The notes: generated from the sequence alone by a model not told the origin. Shown: positions 9,954-20,017, counted from the first letter of the stretch. The stretch is DNA of 64,000 nt from Planktosalinus sp963977065 (GCA_963977065.1 CAXBNF010000001.1:430522-494521), one strand, 5' to 3'. Numbers and translations: made by a program.

Positions 9954-9981
9954 AAGGCTGTCTTAAACGAGACAGCCTTTT
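9954..9981. terminator. Bidirectional terminator
   Basis: AAGGCTGTCT (9954-9963) pairs perfectly with AGACAGCCTT (9970-9979), with a 6-nt loop. A runs lie on one side and T runs on the other, so it can serve both the + strand hydrolase gene and the opposing minus-strand DUF5689 gene. Confidence 0.88.
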
Positions 9982-10004
9982 TCATTTATTAAAAGATATG
10001 TTAT

Positions 10005-11387
10005 TTAGTTTTGAACTCCTGTAATTCTAATATTATCAAGGTGGTATCTGGTAGTCGCAGATGGGTCTGAACCTTCATATTTAAAAGCAATTCTCACATT
10101 GCCTTCAAAACAGGATAAATTAACCGGGCCTACAGCCTGGAAGCCGCCAAAACCACTTGAAGGGCCTGTTGGAACTTCTAAGTCAAGCAATTGCCAGTCT
10201 GTTGTTGTGACATCACCAGTGTAATTTGTAGTGATTAGAACAGTAAGAATTTTACCATTATCAAAGGCCGCTTCCATGTCAAGATCCAATTGGTGTCTTG
10301 TAAATGTGTCGAAGTTCATTTCAGGAGATACAAACCAGGCTTCAATTTCACTCTCCCCAGAGCTGAATCCTGAGATTTGAGCATATTTGTTTCCGCTAAA
10401 CTCGCCAAGTACAAATCTTGTGTTTCCGCCACTAACGTTTATATTCACCCAATTTGTTAATTCGTTGATATTTGAAATAGACTCAAAGTTTTCAGAAAAC
10501 AGGGTGTCAGGACCACCAAATGGACCGTCACAGCCAATAATGTCTGGGTCACATCTTTCAGGGCTATCAAAATTGAGAGTTGTGGGATCATTTAAATAAA
10601 TTGTATAAAACTCATCAAAGAAATCGCGTGTTAAAATAGCATCAATTGTTCCTCTGCCTGCAGGTACTGTAACTCCCTTAAAGCTGGCAAAAGTACTTGT
10701 GCTTAATATCACTGAGGCTTGATTGGCACAGCTCTCTATGATACGTTCCCCGTCAAATTGATCTCCAGGTTCTGCTGCAAATGTTTTAGACAGTTCATTT
10801 CGGTTAAACTGCATATCAGAGAGTCTAATCATCAAATTAGTATTTGCCATTGAAAATTGTTCAATAGTTAATGGTTTAGGAACAATTTCAGCAATTTCAG
10901 ATGAGCGTAAGATATGTTCTTCTCTATTTGGAAAAGGAATTCTTTCAGGTCTAATTCCTCCTCTAACACCAAGAGCTAGCACTCCATTTGATATGCCAAC
11001 AGTCAGGCCATCTAGTTTGATAAAGACTTTTCTTCCTACCTCATAAGTAACAAAAAGAGGGCTCACATCAATGAGTAGATTGATACCTACAGTTGGATTT
11101 TCAGGTTTATCTTGAAGAACCAATTGCTTGAAGAAGTTTCCTCCTTCATCGCTTGAAATTACATAGCCCACCATATATTTTCCGGTTTCGCTGAAAGTAA
11201 ACTGATCTTCTTCAGATTGGGCTAATTCACCTGCTACTGCGCCAATTTCAATAATGTCTGCAGGGTTTATATTAGGCTCTTCAATATTTAAGTTTGGAAT
11301 GTCAAAGTCATCGTCTTTAACACAAGAGGTTGCAACTACAAAAGCGAGAAGCACCATTACTATTTTATTAAAATTCATCGTTTTCAT
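10005..11387 (-). CDS. DUF5689 lipoprotein with C-terminal anchor-J-like domain
   Basis: 460-aa predicted lipoprotein; the lipobox Cys is in VVATSCVKDDD. Residues about 45-285 match the DUF5689 arrangement typical of Bacteroidota (GKYMVGYVISSDEGGNFFK, then LVLQD). The C-terminal half (about 290-458) is a jelly-roll, choice-of-anchor-J-like domain (SENFES...NWVN, YAQISGF, then YHLDNIRITG). It lies 27 bp downstream of the TonB-dependent receptor gene and is almost certainly in the same operon, so it is a likely surface-exposed binding partner of that receptor. An alternative start at Met4 is possible. Confidence 0.82.
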   Translation of the reverse strand: MKTMNFNKIVMVLLAFVVATSCVKDDDFDIPNLNIEEPNINPADIIEIGAVAGELAQSEEDQFTFSETGKYMVGYVISSDEGGNFFKQLVLQDKPENPTVGINLLIDVSPLFVTYEVGRKVFIKLDGLTVGISNGVLALGVRGGIRPERIPFPNREEHILRSSEIAEIVPKPLTIEQFSMANTNLMIRLSDMQFNRNELSKTFAAEPGDQFDGERIIESCANQASVILSTSTFASFKGVTVPAGRGTIDAILTRDFFDEFYTIYLNDPTTLNFDSPERCDPDIIGCDGPFGGPDTLFSENFESISNINELTNWVNINVSGGNTRFVLGEFSGNKYAQISGFSSGESEIEAWFVSPEMNFDTFTRHQLDLDMEAAFDNGKILTVLITTNYTGDVTTTDWQLLDLEVPTGPSSGFGGFQAVGPVNLSCFEGNVRIAFKYEGSDPSATTRYHLDNIRITGVQN

Positions 11388-11414
11388 CTGTAATTTATTT
11401 ATAAGGTTTTTTTA

Positions 11415-14258
11415 TTAAAATCTAAAATATGCGTTTACGTAATAGGTAGTTCCGTTTCCGAAAAAGTATCTAGAACCAAAAATAGGTGTATCTCTGTTTG
11501 ACTCTTCAACCAGTTTTCTGTAATCTGAATATCTTGAGTTTTCAAACCCTCCCGTTTTGAATTCCTGATTGAAAACATTATTTATAGTCGCAAAGAAACC
11601 AACAAAATAGTCATTGATTTTCCAGGATTTACCCCCCACGATGTTCACTAAAACATAATCGTCAAATTGTTCTTGTTGTAAAAGTCCTCTCGCAATTGTT
11701 TCATCAAAGTCATTAAACGGCAATCCGTCTGTGTCTGTTGTAAACGCATCTGTTCTTCTTAATTTGCTTATGTTGACATATCCATTTGAGAAATAGTTTG
11801 TCGTTGCGCCTACCCACCAAAAGTCAGGGTCTCTGTATTCAAAGCCTAATTGATAAGCTTGTTCCGGTCCACCAGAAAGATGAAGATTTTTAAGTTTTGT
11901 AGTGCCATCACCAAATGTTTTAGGTCCTTCAAAATCTGTACTTGTGTAATAAATGTTTGGATTGTTATTATAGATGTATTGTCCTAAAGAACCGGCGGCT
12001 TTCAATTTGATTGTGGGCGTTACCTGCGCTTCAATTCCAAACTCACCACCCAGATGTCTTTTTTCAATTCCGGTGGTTACTTCCTGAACAAAAGCGGCAT
12101 CGTTATTAAACCCTTGTCCTTGAAACGATTGGGTAAAGAAGAACCCAATTTCTGTTGCATCTTCAAAACCTGTATAGAAACCGGTAATTCTTGCTTTTAT
12201 TATTGGAGAGCGGTATATATAGCTCAAGTCCACAGATTGAATTTTTTCACTATCAACACCAATAACAACATCATTGTTTTGTCTTGCATTTGAAAAGGAG
12301 TTTCTTATGCCGGGAGCTTTGGTCATATAAGCAGAATTGAAGTCAATCAAGTGACGCCCAGTAATCTTATAAGTAAGACCACCTTTTGCTCCAAAGTCTG
12401 TAAAGTCAAGTTTTTCACTTTTCCCAAAAGATCGTTCTCCGGGAAAATAACCATTTTCAAAAAGTCCATCTCTCTGATAGGAAGTTTGTGAACCCTGAGC
12501 GGCGATATAAAAATCAATCGCTCTGTATTTGAATTGGGCTTGTGCAAACCCACCGGCAACAGTTGCATCAATTTCATAGTTGTATTTATATCGGTCGCCT
12601 TCTTGTACAATTCGGTTTCTATTCCTCAAATCACTTTGAGCAATATCTCCTGCATTCACATCAATGGTTTCTTCAGCAAAAGAGTCTATATCAAGAAAAC
12701 CGGTGCCACCAAGTAAATCTTTTATACTTGCAAAGTTTTCACTTTTTAAGGACCTAAAGTTCAAGCCCGCATTAAGTGTAATATTGCTGGTGAGAATTGT
12801 ATTTAATATAGTGTTTGCTGTTATTTGAGTGTCATCAATGCGGTCTTCTTGGAGTGCATAAACAGCATTTTTCCCACTATTTGTAGCAATTTGGTTTGCT
12901 AAGTATAGATTTTCCCAATTAAATTGACCATTGTTTCTAAATTCCTGCTCAGCAAGATAGGCATTTTGATAATCATTTGCAGTAGGATTTTCAAACCTTA
13001 AGAAGTAGCTGGGCATTCTTTGATAGTAATTTGGGTCTGGATTTCTTGCCCCACCAATGTAGGTGTCTTGACCGTTAACAGTCACCAGGGTTGTCCCGTT
13101 ATTATCAATTCTTGAATTTCCTATTTTACCAAATTGATACCCTAGGTTTGTATTGAGCCTAGTTTTATCTGAGATTGTCCAATGGTGATTTAACATAAAT
13201 ACCGGTTCTTCAATTTCTCTTGTTCGTGCATTTCTTATATCACCATCTAGTTTTCCCCAGTATGGGTTGTATTGATTTCCTTTTATATCAAAAACTTCCT
13301 GAGTAATCGCTGTAGAACGTCCTCTTCTGTTTGGGGTATAAAAGGCAGAGAAATTTAAGCTATGGCTTTGATTGATTATTTTCTCAACAGAAGCAAAGAA
13401 TGAATTAGCATCATAGAGTGTTCCCTCAATAAATCCTTCATTTCCATATCGCCTTGATATAAGAACCGAGTATGCCCATCCCTTTGCTGAAACACCAGAA
13501 TTGTATGAGCCCATTGCTCTTCCTTGATAAGTTCTGTTTGCAAATGCGTGAGAAACTTGACCTCCCTGGCGGTATTGTGAAGCTCTCATCACTATGTTTG
13601 TGGTTCCTGCAAGGTCGCCAAAGGCGTAATCATTGGGAGTAAGCCCCATTGAAAAATCACGGTTTCTTTGAGCGTCATTTAAACCGCCCCAGTTCCCCCA
13701 TTGAGGTCTTCCGTCAAATTGTTTGTTCATTTCAATGCCATTGATAAGCACTTTTCCATTGGCATTGTCAAGCCCTCGGGGTCTAAAGAAAGTGGCGCTA
13801 AAATCAAATGCAGCTGCGTTTAGAAAAACATCATTTGATGCTTGTAAAAGCCCGGAAACGTTTGTTGAAGAACCGTCATCATCATCGAGTTCATCATCTG
13901 CAAGAGAAATAACACCAATCTGAGATTGTGCATCAGTAAAATCAACCTCCATTAAAACAGGGTCAAAGTTGACGGTGCTACCACTTTGAATGGTAATAGG
14001 AAATCTTAAAGTGATGTAACCTGATTTTTCAACTAAAAGGATTTGTTCTCCAAGTGGAAGATTTGAATCAGTAAAAGTAAAAACACCATTGGCATCAGTT
14101 GTTGTACTGTAGATACTTTCCTCAATACTTAACTGAACATTTGGAATGGGTTCGCCTGAATTGGTTTCAATCACTCTACCTTTTACTGTTGCTTCTTGTG
14201 CTTGTAAAATACTCATCACAAAAATGCAGAACAGAAAAGTTAATGTGTTTTTTTTCAT
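11415..14258 (-). CDS. TonB-dependent receptor with carboxypeptidase-regulatory domain
   Basis: 947-aa outer-membrane receptor. A signal peptide (to about residue 20, LQAQ) is followed by a CarboxypepD_reg-like domain (about 24-105, VKGRVIETNSGEPIPNVQLS), a plug-like region (about 130-235) and a long beta-barrel ending in the aromatic terminus NAYFRF. It imports an unidentified substrate using the TonB/ExbBD system. It is the first gene of an operon with the DUF5689 lipoprotein and is divergent from a secreted endonuclease-family gene, which suggests uptake of products released by that enzyme. Confidence 0.9.
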   Translation of the reverse strand: MKKNTLTFLFCIFVMSILQAQEATVKGRVIETNSGEPIPNVQLSIEESIYSTTTDANGVFTFTDSNLPLGEQILLVEKSGYITLRFPITIQSGSTVNFDPVLMEVDFTDAQSQIGVISLADDELDDDDGSSTNVSGLLQASNDVFLNAAAFDFSATFFRPRGLDNANGKVLINGIEMNKQFDGRPQWGNWGGLNDAQRNRDFSMGLTPNDYAFGDLAGTTNIVMRASQYRQGGQVSHAFANRTYQGRAMGSYNSGVSAKGWAYSVLISRRYGNEGFIEGTLYDANSFFASVEKIINQSHSLNFSAFYTPNRRGRSTAITQEVFDIKGNQYNPYWGKLDGDIRNARTREIEEPVFMLNHHWTISDKTRLNTNLGYQFGKIGNSRIDNNGTTLVTVNGQDTYIGGARNPDPNYYQRMPSYFLRFENPTANDYQNAYLAEQEFRNNGQFNWENLYLANQIATNSGKNAVYALQEDRIDDTQITANTILNTILTSNITLNAGLNFRSLKSENFASIKDLLGGTGFLDIDSFAEETIDVNAGDIAQSDLRNRNRIVQEGDRYKYNYEIDATVAGGFAQAQFKYRAIDFYIAAQGSQTSYQRDGLFENGYFPGERSFGKSEKLDFTDFGAKGGLTYKITGRHLIDFNSAYMTKAPGIRNSFSNARQNNDVVIGVDSEKIQSVDLSYIYRSPIIKARITGFYTGFEDATEIGFFFTQSFQGQGFNNDAAFVQEVTTGIEKRHLGGEFGIEAQVTPTIKLKAAGSLGQYIYNNNPNIYYTSTDFEGPKTFGDGTTKLKNLHLSGGPEQAYQLGFEYRDPDFWWVGATTNYFSNGYVNISKLRRTDAFTTDTDGLPFNDFDETIARGLLQQEQFDDYVLVNIVGGKSWKINDYFVGFFATINNVFNQEFKTGGFENSRYSDYRKLVEESNRDTPIFGSRYFFGNGTTYYVNAYFRF

Positions 14259-14304
14259 TCGTAATTGGTTTTGAATAGATTAAGAAATCATTATAATTGT
14301 GGGG

Positions 14305-14312
14305 CAAAATTA
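14305..14312 (-). promoter_or_regulatory. Candidate -7 element of TonB receptor operon
   Basis: On the minus strand this reads TAATTTTG, a perfect match to TAnnTTTG, 47 bp upstream of the receptor start. No convincing -33 TTTG is seen. Confidence 0.45.
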
Positions 14313-14386
14313 CATTATTTAAATGAAATATTTACCTTTGACGCAAGTTTTGCCTTAGGCTTTACAATTAATTAATATTATTAAGA

Positions 14387-15442
14387 ATGATAAAATTACA
14401 AATTTTAGTTTTACTTGCTTTTATTGCTATCAGTCCAAGTTTATTTAGTCAGGAAAAGAAAACTTATAAAGTAAACACAATAGCTTTTTACAATGTGGAA
14501 AACTTGTTTTCTCTTGAAGATGATGAGTTTACTGTTTACCATGACAGAACAACAAGAGCAGATGCTTATTATACTAAAGAGGTTTATAATGCTAAGGTAA
14601 ATAATGTAGCAAAAGTAATTTCTGAAATTGGTACAGACGTGACTGGCACTACCCCCGCTGTTGTTGGTTTCTGTGAAGTAGAAAACAGAGCGGTCATTGA
14701 AGACCTCGTCAACCAGAAAGAGTTGCTTTCGAGTGATTACGGAATTGTTCACTACCATTCGCCAGATAGAAGAGGTATCGATGTTGCACTAATATACAAA
14801 AAGGGACTTTTTGTACCAACAAATACGCAAAGCAGAGAGCTTGAACTTTACAGAGACAATGACCCAAATCAGCGCATTTATACCAGAGATCAACTTGTTG
14901 TGAGTGGTTTGCTTGACGGCGATAAAATTCATTTTATTGTACATCACTGGCCTTCGCGAAGTGGTGGTGAGGCCAGAAGCAGACCAAACAGAATCAAGGC
15001 TGCCGAATTAAATAAAAAGATTATAGATTCATTGCACGCAATTGATCCTTATGCAAAAATTATTAATATGGGTGATTTTAATGATGATCCCACAAACCAC
15101 AGTATTAAAAAAGTGCTTCAAACAAAATCCAACAGAGAAGATGTAAACATCAAAGATCTTTTCAACCCATTTGAAGATATGCACAGACGTGGACTAGGAA
15201 CTTTAGCTTGGCGTGATGGCTGGAACTTATTTGACCAAATGATTGTATCTGCAGGATTACTGAGTAAGGATTTTTCAACTTATCAGTTTTATAAAGCCGG
15301 TATTTACAACCCTCCTTATCTTGCAAACCCCCGAGGGAGATATAAGGGCTATCCTTACAGGGCTTTTGCTGATGGAGGTTTTACGGGTGGTTACAGTGAC
15401 CACTTTCCGGTATATACTTTATTAATCAAAGAAGTTGAGTAA
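14387..15442 (+). CDS. Secreted endonuclease/exonuclease/phosphatase family protein
   Basis: 351 aa with a signal peptide ending near SLFSQ. It has the endonuclease-exonuclease-phosphatase fold: FYNVENLF at the start of the domain, metal-binding Glu in GFCEVENR, VHHWPSRSGGEARSRP, MGDFNDDP (catalytic Asp/Asn) and the terminal GGYSDHFPVY (Asp-His). Because it is exported, it probably hydrolyses extracellular nucleic acid or phosphodiesters in the periplasm or at the surface. It is divergently transcribed from the TonB receptor/DUF5689 operon with a 128-bp shared upstream region. A phosphatase activity cannot be excluded. Confidence 0.85.
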   Translation: MIKLQILVLLAFIAISPSLFSQEKKTYKVNTIAFYNVENLFSLEDDEFTVYHDRTTRADAYYTKEVYNAKVNNVAKVISEIGTDVTGTTPAVVGFCEVENRAVIEDLVNQKELLSSDYGIVHYHSPDRRGIDVALIYKKGLFVPTNTQSRELELYRDNDPNQRIYTRDQLVVSGLLDGDKIHFIVHHWPSRSGGEARSRPNRIKAAELNKKIIDSLHAIDPYAKIINMGDFNDDPTNHSIKKVLQTKSNREDVNIKDLFNPFEDMHRRGLGTLAWRDGWNLFDQMIVSAGLLSKDFSTYQFYKAGIYNPPYLANPRGRYKGYPYRAFADGGFTGGYSDHFPVYTLLIKEVE

Positions 15443-15515
15443 TCGATTTATTTGTGATTATTTTTAGAAATTCACAAAACAAAAATATACTAATCAAAAA
15501 GAGTGAGTTTGCATA

Positions 15516-16688
15516 TTATTGCTTTCCGTCAATTTTGATATTGAAGTTCCAAGAATGCTCAAACCATACTCCAGCATCATCCAATGTAGAGTTTTCACTA
15601 ACTTTTGATTGACCTGAATATCCTCCATTGAAACAAAATCCGGTTAATGCATCATCATTGTTTCCTGGACTTGACGATGTAACTCCTAATAGTTCTCCAT
15701 CTATCAAATACCATTGAAAAATATAAGGTGTGTTCTCCTCAAAGAAAATATATTGGTTTGTCAAATCAAACGTAATAAATCCTCCGCTGAAATTTGCTGG
15801 TACAATTGTGTTTACAGTTGACAAAATACTTCCATTCACATTTTTAATATTCAATTTCAATTCTAAAATTTCATTATATGGAATATCTCCCTCAAAATAT
15901 CTAAATCCATTTAAAAGATGTATACCAAAAAAGGTGGGCGAGAAATCATTTTCAAAAATTAAAGTCTGTCCAGTACCCACATTTCTATCAAATGGTAAAA
16001 TATCGGGCACAGTAGTTCTATTATCTCCCCCAAACCATTTTGAAGCATTCATTTCATCACAGGTTTGACTAAAATTTTGATCCATATGCATTATTTCAAT
16101 AACATATGTTTTTTTAAGACCAGACTCTGAAGTAACAATTAGAGAAATGGGTAAAGAAAAGTCAAAAAGTTCACTTTCATCTATATTTAAGCTTGCTTTA
16201 TCTGAAATTGTTATCGATACATCTAAGTTTGTAAGGTCAATGAATTCAGGAATTTTTTGACGGATTGTTCCATTTTCAGAATCAATAGTCGCTAGAGTAG
16301 AAAAATATTCTGTGTTAATTTTGAACTCTAAAATGGAATGGGCGTCACTCAATTCTCTATTTATTGAAACAGTGTAAATTCGCTCATTTCCATTTTCAGC
16401 GGTAACAGTAAAAGTGAAAGGCTCTGTAATTGAGGTTATTGTGTTTGGATTTGGTGTTATTGTAGATTTGTCTGAAATCAAAATATCTAAATTTATTCCT
16501 GTCAAATCGATATAGCTTTCAACTGTTCCTTCAATAGAATTTTCAGAAACATTAAAATCTTGAGTATAAGTATCTTTAGTTAACTTGAAGGATACTATTC
16601 TATTTTCTGAACTTAGGTTGTCATCTGAGCAAGAAATTTGAATTCCCACTAAGGATAAAAAAATAACTTTGATAAAATATTTAAACAT
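15516..16688 (-). CDS. Surface lipoprotein with two DUF5018-like repeats
   Basis: 390-aa predicted lipoprotein (Cys20 in VGIQISCSDDN). Two tandem beta-sandwich repeats are visible: about residues 30-112 (ISDKSTITPNP...FTVTAENGNERIYTVSIN) and 113-200 (ISDKASLNIDES...VTSESGLKKTYVIEI). They resemble the DUF5018-type repeats of Bacteroidota surface proteins. The C-terminal ~180 residues contain a second beta-rich domain without a recognised family. No partner gene is evident; it is flanked by unrelated genes. Confidence 0.65.
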   Translation of the reverse strand: MFKYFIKVIFLSLVGIQISCSDDNLSSENRIVSFKLTKDTYTQDFNVSENSIEGTVESYIDLTGINLDILISDKSTITPNPNTITSITEPFTFTVTAENGNERIYTVSINRELSDAHSILEFKINTEYFSTLATIDSENGTIRQKIPEFIDLTNLDVSITISDKASLNIDESELFDFSLPISLIVTSESGLKKTYVIEIMHMDQNFSQTCDEMNASKWFGGDNRTTVPDILPFDRNVGTGQTLIFENDFSPTFFGIHLLNGFRYFEGDIPYNEILELKLNIKNVNGSILSTVNTIVPANFSGGFITFDLTNQYIFFEENTPYIFQWYLIDGELLGVTSSSPGNNDDALTGFCFNGGYSGQSKVSENSTLDDAGVWFEHSWNFNIKIDGKQ

Positions 16689-16755
16689 CCTTTTTTTAAA
16701 TTATGATATACAAATAAATAGTTTTGAATTCACTGATTTTTAAAATTCAGTTTAT

Positions 16756-17217
16756 TTAGGAGTTCAACCAGTGATCCCAAGGAATCCTACTTAAAATCAA
16801 TATTAAGCCAATGGTATAGAAAATGGCCAGCATTTTAAATTTTCCTTTGGAGGTCAATTGCTTTTTGTGTTTTGAATAACCAATTGTTATAAGAACCACG
16901 GCAATAATCATAATTAATGGATGCTCAACAGCAAACATTCTTAACTCACTATTTCCCATAATGTCTGCCATTGTCAAATCATCACGTGTAAAAGAAGCAA
17001 AGCCTAATGAGGGATGCGCAAAATACAATAATAACCCTAAAATGACCTGAATGTGAGTCAAAATTAGGCCAAATAATGAAACTCTAAAATCTTTAGCACC
17101 AAAGGGCTGCTTTGAAAAGTATTTTACAATTGCATTGAGTGAGGCAAGTAATAATACAAGAAGAACCAAGTAAGCCCAATACCCGTGAACAACGTCTAAA
17201 ATTCTGTCTAAAGCCAT
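16756..17217 (-). CDS. Four-helix inner-membrane protein, function unknown
   Basis: 153 aa with four predicted membrane helices (about residues 12-30, 47-68, 95-112 and 125-143). Conserved-looking histidines occur in VVHGYWAY, THIQVI, FAHPSLG and VEHPLIM. The pattern of His residues near helix ends recalls a b-type cytochrome or quinone-associated membrane subunit, but no named family can be assigned with confidence. It appears monocistronic, with a -7 element just upstream. Confidence 0.7.
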   Translation of the reverse strand: MALDRILDVVHGYWAYLVLLVLLLASLNAIVKYFSKQPFGAKDFRVSLFGLILTHIQVILGLLLYFAHPSLGFASFTRDDLTMADIMGNSELRMFAVEHPLIMIIAVVLITIGYSKHKKQLTSKGKFKMLAIFYTIGLILILSRIPWDHWLNS

Positions 17218-17237
17218 AAGTTTTGTTTTAAGAATTA

Positions 17238-17245
17238 CAAAAATA
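17238..17245 (-). promoter_or_regulatory. Candidate -7 element of four-helix membrane protein gene
   Basis: On the minus strand this reads TATTTTTG, matching TAnnTTTG, 21 bp upstream of the start codon. It lies right after the terminator of the upstream TonB receptor gene. Confidence 0.4.
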
Positions 17246-17260
17246 GTGTTTATTTTAACA

Positions 17261-17294
17261 AAAAACCACCTCTTGTTTCCAAGAAGTGGCTTTT
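17261..17294 (-). terminator. Terminator of TonB receptor gene
   Basis: On + strand coordinates CCACCTCTTG and CAAGAAGTGG pair with one mismatch. On the minus strand the hairpin is followed by a TTTTTT run. It is 30 bp past the stop of the receptor at 17324. Confidence 0.75.
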
Positions 17295-17323
17295 AATAAT
17301 AGTTAAATTTTTCAATTCTTGAA

Positions 17324-19906
17324 TTAGAAATTGTATCTTAAACTAGCGTTGTAAGTTCTACCTACGCCAAGGAATACTCCAAAGGCATCTGCTTGTCCAA
17401 CGTAAGCTTCATTGAATACATTATAAACATTAGCTCTAAAAACAAGTCTGTTTTCACCAAAATTAAATCTGTAAGTAAGACCTGCATCAGCAAGCGTATA
17501 AGGAGATAATCTTTGAGCTTGGAATGTTTCACCGGCTTCGGAAGCAGCGATTACATTTAATGGGTTTACTTGACCAAACAAGTCTGTATAAATGTTGTAA
17601 TCTGCGTCAAATATTAACACATTTTCGATAATATCAACAGATCCTCCAAAACCAAAAGAGGTTTGAGGAGCATTACCAATTTTTGTTCCTGTTAAATCAA
17701 CATTACCGTCTGTAATTACAAATTCGCTAGTGTCGTCATTTTGTCTGGTGAAAGGTGTTTCTCCGTCAAATTCCCAGTTACCAATAGAACCATAAGAGCG
17801 AAATCTCCAGTTACCATAGTCAGGGCGGTATTCAACTTCATATTCAAAACCTTTGTGTACTTGAGTAATTCCAGTAAAACGGTCAGTAAAGAAAACAGGG
17901 TTGTCAGGGTCTGTATTGTCCTGAAAACCTCTTGAAAGAAAACGGTTACCCCATTCTGTCCAGTAAACATCAATGTTGATTCTCAAGTTGTTGTTTTTAA
18001 AACGATATCCTCCTTCAATTCCGGTGATTTCTTCGTTATCAATTTCAGGAGAAACAAGCTCATTAGAGCTTCTTACATCAACAAAAATATTATCTAAATA
18101 TGGTTGACGAGAATAAAAACCGGCATTTGCAAAAATGGAGTGATTGTCATCAAAAGAGTAAGACAAACCACCTTTTACATTGAAACCTCCTTTTGAAACT
18201 TTATCAGATTTTCCAAGGCCTTCTGTGTCTTCTAGGAATCGCCCTTCTCTTTGAAAACTTTGAGTAGAAACAGCTCCTTGAACGAAAGCTGAGAAACTGT
18301 CTGTAGCATATTCAATTTGACCAAAACCACCCACATAGTTGATTGTTTCTGAATAGTCATAATCAATTTTTTGGTCATCGTCTGCTGTGTTAAAAAGAGT
18401 GCTCCAGGGATCTGCCTCAAAGGTTTCAGTCAGCACTCTATTTCCGTTATCATTAAAACCATTAAGACCTAAAAGATCGTTTATTTGTCTAAAATGATCT
18501 CCTGTATAGGTTCTTCCATCAACACCCACATTAAAGCTCCAGTTGTCAACAGTATAACCTAGATTTGAAAGAGCACCATACCAATTGTGATTGTTCATAC
18601 TTGAACGAATGATTCTTGAATCATTAAAACCACCAACTCCATTATCTGCATTTTCAACATTGTTTGCAATAATTTGAGCCCAGTTAATACGGCCATTTTC
18701 ATCTCTAACGTTAGAACCTCTACCAAAAGGACCGGTGCCACCACCGCGACCCCAAGAGGCATATAATACAGTAGAAAGATCTAAATTGTCATTGATATCA
18801 AAATCCCAGTTTAAGTTTGCCACAGGTTTGTGATAGAAGTTTCTTCTTTCAGATTTGCGTTCTCCATTTAAGAAACCGCTGTTACCATTGTATTTTTCAC
18901 CTCTTTCTTCATAGGTTTCCAAAGAGTTTGAAAAGTTTTGATCGTGCCATTGTGGAGCACCTGTAATCAAAAAGTTAAATGCATGTTTATCATTAGGCTT
19001 GTAACCCACAGAGAACATATAGTTTTGACCTTGACCTGCAGTACCTTCAGAATACTTTCTGTGTCCTTGCCAGTGATCCATTAAAAATGAGAAAGCCCAG
19101 CCTTTGTCACTCAATCCGGTATTGTAGCTTGCGGTTCCTTTGAAATAACTGTCATTACCTGCAAGAAATCTCACAAAACCACCTTCTCTTGAATCTGTTG
19201 TTTTTGAAATGATGTTTACAGTACCCCCCACAGACGAAATGGCAAGTTTAGATGAACCAAGTCCTCTTTGAATTTGAATGGCATTAGCAACATCAGACAT
19301 ACCAGACCAGTTTGACCAGTACATTCTACCGTCTTCCATACCATTGATGGGCTGTCCATTTAAAAGATAGGCAGTATTGGTTTGGTCAAAACCACGTAAA
19401 AAGATTTGTGAGTCACCAAAACCTCCAGCCTGATTTGATACGTAAACAGATGGAGTATTTTTCATAGCCTCACCAAATTCTACGTTTCCTGATGCTTTCG
19501 CTTGAATTTGAGCGGCAGTGATTGTTGATACTGCAACAGGTGTTTTTCTATCTGCAGCTAAGTCAATAATTCCTTTACCAATGATAACGACTTCATTAAG
19601 AGCATCAGCATCTTCTTGTAGTGAAAATGAACCAAGATTTGCAGTGCCATCAGTTAATGAGAAAAGTTTTTTAGAACTCAAATAGCCCAAATAAGAGACA
19701 TCAATTGCTCCTGTATTTGCACTAACATTAAGTGTAAAGTTACCGTCAAAATCGGTGATAGTACCATTAGAGGTTCCAACCTCAATAACGTTTGCTCCGG
19801 CAAGGGGCTCGTTTGAGTCACCGGATACAATTTTACCGGTCACCACGCCTTGTGAAAACCCTAATGAGCTTACCATTAAAAATAAAAAGAGTAGTTGTTT
19901 TTTCAT
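17324..19906 (-). CDS. TonB-dependent receptor
   Basis: 860-aa outer-membrane receptor. Signal peptide to about residue 19 (LGFSQ); CarboxypepD_reg-like domain about 21-100 (VTGKIVSGDSNEPLAGANVIE); plug domain about 115-235 (PVAVSTITAAQIQ, FLRGFDQTNTAYLLNG, VGGTVNIISK); beta-barrel to the C-terminal aromatic (ASLRYNF). It shares domain plan and several barrel segments with the receptor at 11415-14258 but lacks an adjacent lipoprotein partner. The substrate is unknown. Its own promoter and terminator suggest it is monocistronic. Confidence 0.92.
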   Translation of the reverse strand: MKKQLLFLFLMVSSLGFSQGVVTGKIVSGDSNEPLAGANVIEVGTSNGTITDFDGNFTLNVSANTGAIDVSYLGYLSSKKLFSLTDGTANLGSFSLQEDADALNEVVIIGKGIIDLAADRKTPVAVSTITAAQIQAKASGNVEFGEAMKNTPSVYVSNQAGGFGDSQIFLRGFDQTNTAYLLNGQPINGMEDGRMYWSNWSGMSDVANAIQIQRGLGSSKLAISSVGGTVNIISKTTDSREGGFVRFLAGNDSYFKGTASYNTGLSDKGWAFSFLMDHWQGHRKYSEGTAGQGQNYMFSVGYKPNDKHAFNFLITGAPQWHDQNFSNSLETYEERGEKYNGNSGFLNGERKSERRNFYHKPVANLNWDFDINDNLDLSTVLYASWGRGGGTGPFGRGSNVRDENGRINWAQIIANNVENADNGVGGFNDSRIIRSSMNNHNWYGALSNLGYTVDNWSFNVGVDGRTYTGDHFRQINDLLGLNGFNDNGNRVLTETFEADPWSTLFNTADDDQKIDYDYSETINYVGGFGQIEYATDSFSAFVQGAVSTQSFQREGRFLEDTEGLGKSDKVSKGGFNVKGGLSYSFDDNHSIFANAGFYSRQPYLDNIFVDVRSSNELVSPEIDNEEITGIEGGYRFKNNNLRINIDVYWTEWGNRFLSRGFQDNTDPDNPVFFTDRFTGITQVHKGFEYEVEYRPDYGNWRFRSYGSIGNWEFDGETPFTRQNDDTSEFVITDGNVDLTGTKIGNAPQTSFGFGGSVDIIENVLIFDADYNIYTDLFGQVNPLNVIAASEAGETFQAQRLSPYTLADAGLTYRFNFGENRLVFRANVYNVFNEAYVGQADAFGVFLGVGRTYNASLRYNF

Positions 19907-20009
19907 AATTACATTTGTTAGTTAAAAATTTATGCAAAAGAAGGCATTTTTTTAGAATCATATCTTATCATATTGTTAAGAATAGTTGATGCTAATTAAA
20001 TCCATAAAA

Positions 20010-20017
20010 CAAAGTTA
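20010..20017 (-). promoter_or_regulatory. Candidate -7 element of second TonB receptor
   Basis: On the minus strand TAACTTTG matches TAnnTTTG, about 104 bp upstream of the receptor start. A leader of roughly 95 nt would follow. The rest of the 223-bp gap (19907-20129) shows no ORF or obvious structured RNA. Confidence 0.4.
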
